From Rs1 sp000416275 (lineage in GTDB: Bacteria; Pseudomonadota; Gammaproteobacteria; Pseudomonadales; Balneatricaceae), in the NCBI GenBank assembly GCA_965243635.1, contig OZ251574.1, positions 1,550,001 through 1,614,000 of the forward strand: DNA of 64,000 nt, read 5' to 3'. Below are positions 60,656 to 64,000 of this stretch, piece after piece (positions within the stretch are counted from its first letter, which is position 1; each line of letters starts with the position of its first letter). The notes under the pieces were generated by a model that worked only from the letters and a program-made list of their open reading frames with translations, had not been told where the DNA came from and made no database searches. A program made the position numbers and the translations under genes.

Positions 60656-62083
60656 ATGGATATACTTGACAGAATAGTTCAGCCTATCAGCGAAAAAAAT
60701 GCGTTGGGCAAGGCGTTAAAAGAAGACCCGCGGCTCGACTTTATCGATGAGGAAATGATGAAGGTGGGCTCGCTCTCCCATGGCTCTATCGAGTGGGGTA
60801 AAGTAGAAGAGCTTACTATAGAGCTACTGCAGACACAGACCAAAGACATAAAATTGTTGTCAAATTTACTACAGTGTCTACAGCAAGATACCAATTTAGA
60901 AGGGGTATTGTTGTCACTTAAAGTATTGACTGTTTTTGTCAATGCCTACTGGCTTGATGCCTATCCGATGCCGGGAGAAAAAGGAAAAGGGCTTAGGGCA
61001 AGGTTTTACAAGCAGATAATGCAGCGTAACAGCAAGGCGATAAAACGCACCGCAGTCAGTAGTGAAGATAAAGAAGAAATCACTCAAATATTAGCCGATT
61101 TAGAGGCCGCTCTCAATGGCGTAGAGTTAGATTTAGCGCTGTTTGTCTCGTTACAGCTGGCATTTAAAGAGCGCGAGGCAGAGCCTCTAGAAGTGTTTGA
61201 AGCACCAGCGCTGATGCCTGGTGACACAGCAGACGCTGAAAAAGCACAGCTGGCTCCGCAAGTCCCCAGTGTCTATTTCGACCCGAAAAACGAACGTGCG
61301 ACACGTCAGTCTCTATTTAGTATGGCAGGTTTTCTCAATACTACCGATGTCAAGGCAGATTTAGGGTATCGGGTGAGGCGCAATGCACTGTGGTTTTCAA
61401 TTTGGCAATTGCCCAGTGCCAAACAGGGAAATATCACCGAACTAGCGGCCTTTTCTCAAGATAGATATAGGGACTATGCCGGTTTGATTGAAAAACAGCC
61501 TAGTTTGGCGCTGCTCAATAAAATAGAGCGCAGTATTGAACAATCTCCCTACTGGTTTGACGGTCAGCACTTGAGTTATTTGCTCTGTCAAAAACTCGGC
61601 TATGAAAAAGTGGCAACAGCAATTAAACAAGAGTTACAGAGCTTTGTTGAGCGCCTCCCCGAAATCGTTAATTATCAAGCCCAAGATGGCAGTGCCTTTG
61701 CCAGTGTAAAAACATTGCAATGGCTCGAGCAATCACCGAGCAATAATGGGCACAGTGGCAGTGGCAGTGGCAGTGGCGAAGTCGATGACAGCTGGCAAGA
61801 ACAGTATCAAAAGCTGCTGCAGATGAGTGAAGAGCAGGGATTAAACCAGGCGTTGCTGCATATCAATATGCAGTTGAGCAAATCCGGTAGCGTTCGTGAA
61901 CAGTATTACTGGCGTTTACTCAGCGCTGATTTACTGAGCGAGCAACAACTTAGCGCTCTGGCAAAAAACGAGTATCAAGTGCTGTTAAACAACATCAAAG
62001 GTATGTCAGTCGATGATTGGGAGCCTTCTTTTTCCGGTCTCCTACAGCAGAGCTTAGCAAATATAGATAATTCAGGTTTATAA
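60656..62083 (+). CDS. tssA: T6SS protein TssA (VasJ-like, ImpA N-terminal)
   Basis: The 475-residue protein has the ImpA N-terminal domain (ILDRIVQPISEKNALGKALKEDPRLDFIDEEMMKVG; IEWGKVEELTIELLQTQTKDIKLLSNLLQCLQ; NAYWLDAYPMPGEKGKGLRARFY), a middle helical region and a C-terminal VasJ-type domain joined by a GSGSGSG linker (repetitive DNA near 61752). TssA starts baseplate and tail assembly. The ATG at 60656 was chosen because the family starts MDIL; it follows the VasI-like stop by 4 bp. Confidence 0.93.
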   Translation: MDILDRIVQPISEKNALGKALKEDPRLDFIDEEMMKVGSLSHGSIEWGKVEELTIELLQTQTKDIKLLSNLLQCLQQDTNLEGVLLSLKVLTVFVNAYWLDAYPMPGEKGKGLRARFYKQIMQRNSKAIKRTAVSSEDKEEITQILADLEAALNGVELDLALFVSLQLAFKEREAEPLEVFEAPALMPGDTADAEKAQLAPQVPSVYFDPKNERATRQSLFSMAGFLNTTDVKADLGYRVRRNALWFSIWQLPSAKQGNITELAAFSQDRYRDYAGLIEKQPSLALLNKIERSIEQSPYWFDGQHLSYLLCQKLGYEKVATAIKQELQSFVERLPEIVNYQAQDGSAFASVKTLQWLEQSPSNNGHSGSGSGSGEVDDSWQEQYQKLLQMSEEQGLNQALLHINMQLSKSGSVREQYYWRLLSADLLSEQQLSALAKNEYQVLLNNIKGMSVDDWEPSFSGLLQQSLANIDNSGL

Positions 62084-62085
62084 CA

Positions 62086-64000
62086 ATGTGGAATTCAATA
62101 AAGAGATTTGGCAATTACTTAGCACCTTTTATCAGGTCGGCAATTCCGGTGTTAATGGCGCTACTAGTGATATTGGTACTGGTGGGTATCTGGTTGTTTG
62201 GCCCAAAATTAGAATTGTTTGAGATAAAGCCCCTTGCGAGCATCGCCATGCGTTGGATAGCATCACTCGTCGTGATATTGCTAGTAGCGCTGGTCTGGGG
62301 CATTAAACAGTTCCGGAATTTAAGCAAAATGCGCGAGTTAGAAGAGCAGGAAAAACGCTATCAAGAAAGCCCGCTACAAAAAATAGTTGACCGTCAAGAA
62401 GATGAGTTTAATCAAATTTTAGAGGGTATGCAAAGCAGTTTAGGCGTTACCAACTACCTCTATAAACTGCCGTGGTATCTGGTGATGGGGGTTGAGACAG
62501 CGGGTAAAACCAGCTTGATAAACCGCTCGCAACAGAGCTTTGCTTTAACCGCGGCGCTGAAAGCTAACATGGGGCAGCGCAAGAATCCCTATGGAATAGA
62601 CTGGTGGATTGGCGACGAGTCAGTGATCATGGACCCCGATGGGGAAATTCTGACACAGGCCAGTGTTACGCAGGAAAATGGAGATGTTAAAAAGGCGCTC
62701 TGGGACCACTTTATTCAATGGCTGGTGGAGAACCGCAGCCGCAGGCCTCTCAATGGCGCGATTATAGTACTAGATTTAGAGCGCCTCAGCACCGGCTCTG
62801 TGTCTAGTCGCAAGGCTTATGCAAACGTGATTCGCAGCAGGCTGCGCGAGTTGATGGAAAAGCTTTCCACTAGATTTCCCATCTATGTAGTGCTCAGTAA
62901 AATGGATTTGCTCAGCGGCTTTGATTTGTTCTTTAAACACATGAGCAAAGCACAGCGCGAAGAGGCGATGGGTTTCACCTTCTCGATGGACTCAGTGCAC
63001 AACTACGACAGCTGGATGGACGAATTCGAACAGCAGTATACGCAGATGTTATCGCGCATGAATAAAATGCTGCCCAGGCAATTAGAACAGTGCAAAAACA
63101 CCCAAGAGCGAACCAATCTGTACAGTTTTGTCCGACAGTTATCAGGTCTGAGCGAAGTGATACAGCACTTCTTAAAAGAGGCGCTAGAAAGTGATAAATT
63201 CTCTACGTCTGCGCTAGTGCGGGGGGTGTATTTCACCTCTGTTTATCAGCAGGGAGTCCCCTCTGACTCTTTCATCAATAACGCTGCAAAACTCTACAAC
63301 TTACCCGAGCAAATCAACCGAGCACAGCACGCTGAGCAGTCCAGTATGTATTTTTCAGGCGGCTTGTTTCGCACTGTCATCTACCCTGAGGCGGGAATAG
63401 CGGGGGATAACTTCAAAGTAGCGCGTCACAAACGCAATGTGCTGGTCTTGTCGATGGTGGTCTGTTCGATCGCCAGTATTATGTTGGTACTCACCTGGCA
63501 TAATTACTACGGCAAAAACAAGCGTGCCGCCGACGGTGTACTGGCCAAGGCCGGTGAATACATAGAGCAAAATATCGACTATAAAATTGATCCCTCGGGG
63601 CGTAATTTAATTAAACCCTTGAATTTAATACGCGAGGCAACCCTCGAATTTGGCTTTTATAGAAATAGGTCAAAGTTCGTGGCGGATTCTGGGTTGTATC
63701 AGGGACATGCCATTGGGCCACAGGTCGAGCAGGCCTATCTCGATTTACTCTCGTCGCGGTATTTACCCGCGCTGATGCAGGGGATAGTGCAAGACATGAA
63801 AGCACAAGATGCCGGCAGCAATGAAAAGCTCATGGTACTGCGGGTATTGCGCATGATCTCCGATCGCGAAGGACGCTTAGATGCAACGGTTGAAGAATAT
63901 ATGGCGCAGCGCTGGCAGCGCGAGTTTAACACTCAGGGCAAAGTGCAAGATGAGCTGATGGGGCATTTAGAATATGCGATGGAGCACACCAACATAGCAG
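62086..64000 (+). CDS. tssM: T6SS inner-membrane protein TssM (IcmF/VasK), partial at right edge
   Basis: The frame starts at an ATG 2 bp after tssA and stays open to the window end (about 638 residues). Two N-terminal helices (about 18-38 and 57-74) precede a GTPase/ATPase-like IcmF domain with an intact Walker A GVETAGKT (135-142), ANMGQRKNPYGIDWWIGDESVIMD and IYVVLSKMDLLSGF. A third membrane helix (VLVLSMVVCSIASIMLVLTW) lies near residue 450, before the periplasmic domain. TssM joins TssL to TssJ across the envelope. The C-terminal half is outside the window. Confidence 0.96.
   Translation, partial: MWNSIKRFGNYLAPFIRSAIPVLMALLVILVLVGIWLFGPKLELFEIKPLASIAMRWIASLVVILLVALVWGIKQFRNLSKMRELEEQEKRYQESPLQKIVDRQEDEFNQILEGMQSSLGVTNYLYKLPWYLVMGVETAGKTSLINRSQQSFALTAALKANMGQRKNPYGIDWWIGDESVIMDPDGEILTQASVTQENGDVKKALWDHFIQWLVENRSRRPLNGAIIVLDLERLSTGSVSSRKAYANVIRSRLRELMEKLSTRFPIYVVLSKMDLLSGFDLFFKHMSKAQREEAMGFTFSMDSVHNYDSWMDEFEQQYTQMLSRMNKMLPRQLEQCKNTQERTNLYSFVRQLSGLSEVIQHFLKEALESDKFSTSALVRGVYFTSVYQQGVPSDSFINNAAKLYNLPEQINRAQHAEQSSMYFSGGLFRTVIYPEAGIAGDNFKVARHKRNVLVLSMVVCSIASIMLVLTWHNYYGKNKRAADGVLAKAGEYIEQNIDYKIDPSGRNLIKPLNLIREATLEFGFYRNRSKFVADSGLYQGHAIGPQVEQAYLDLLSSRYLPALMQGIVQDMKAQDAGSNEKLMVLRVLRMISDREGRLDATVEEYMAQRWQREFNTQGKVQDELMGHLEYAMEHTNIA

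Overview
The window is chromosomal DNA of a gammaproteobacterium of moderate to low GC. The conserved translation block thrS-infC-rpmI-rplT-pheS-pheT-ihfA-merR-tRNA-Pro, a class II ketol-acid reductoisomerase, DUF2956, DUF3135, and a Vibrio cholerae-like type VI secretion (T6SS) gene order all fit a marine, possibly Cellvibrionales-like bacterium. The genus cannot be fixed from sequence alone.

Layout. 1-2.6 kb (minus): a T6SS DUF4123 adaptor, the start of its probable cargo effector, and two small unknown genes. 2.8-3.7 kb: remnants of an IS1380-family element and of a phage spanin-like gene beside tRNA-Pro. 3.9-11.7 kb (minus): the translation operon, with an attenuator-like terminator before pheST and, upstream of thrS, a hairpin that mimics the tRNA-Thr anticodon arm. 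11.8-14.7 kb: a PhnZ/TmpB-like HD oxygenase, an AraC regulator and a TmpA-like Fe/2-oxoglutarate hydroxylase, probably for trimethylaminoethylphosphonate breakdown. 14.9-20.2 kb: ilvC, modF-like, FMN reductase, a LamG/VanZ protein and DUF3135. 21.0-28.9 kb: a tightly overlapping moxR-DUF58-DUF4381-batA-batB/C-batD operon followed by a GST. 28.9-33.5 kb: arfB, DUF2956, gph and an orphan sensor histidine kinase.

33.5-44.5 kb is a mobile-element zone. It has two copies of one IS4-family element, one broken by mutation and the other split by an IS66 element (8-bp target duplication), an orphan plasmid-type KorB/ParB gene, and many copies of two miniature inverted-repeat elements. MITE family 1 has ends matching the IS1380 remnant and 5-bp target duplications. 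MITE family 2 has palindromic GAGACC-TCTGCATAAC-type ends.

41.4-64.0 kb is T6SS territory. Divergent accessory genes (a second TssB-like protein, an MltD-like lytic transglycosylase, a TssJ-like lipoprotein with a C-terminal extension) precede the main cluster tssB-C-E-F-G-tagH-tssJ-K-L-[MITE]-clpV-vasH-vasI/tagO-tssA-tssM, which runs off the right edge. It supplies sheath (B/C), baseplate (E/F/G/K/A), membrane complex (J/L/M), sheath disassembly (ClpV), FHA signalling and a sigma-54 activator. hcp, vgrG and PAAR genes are not in the window.
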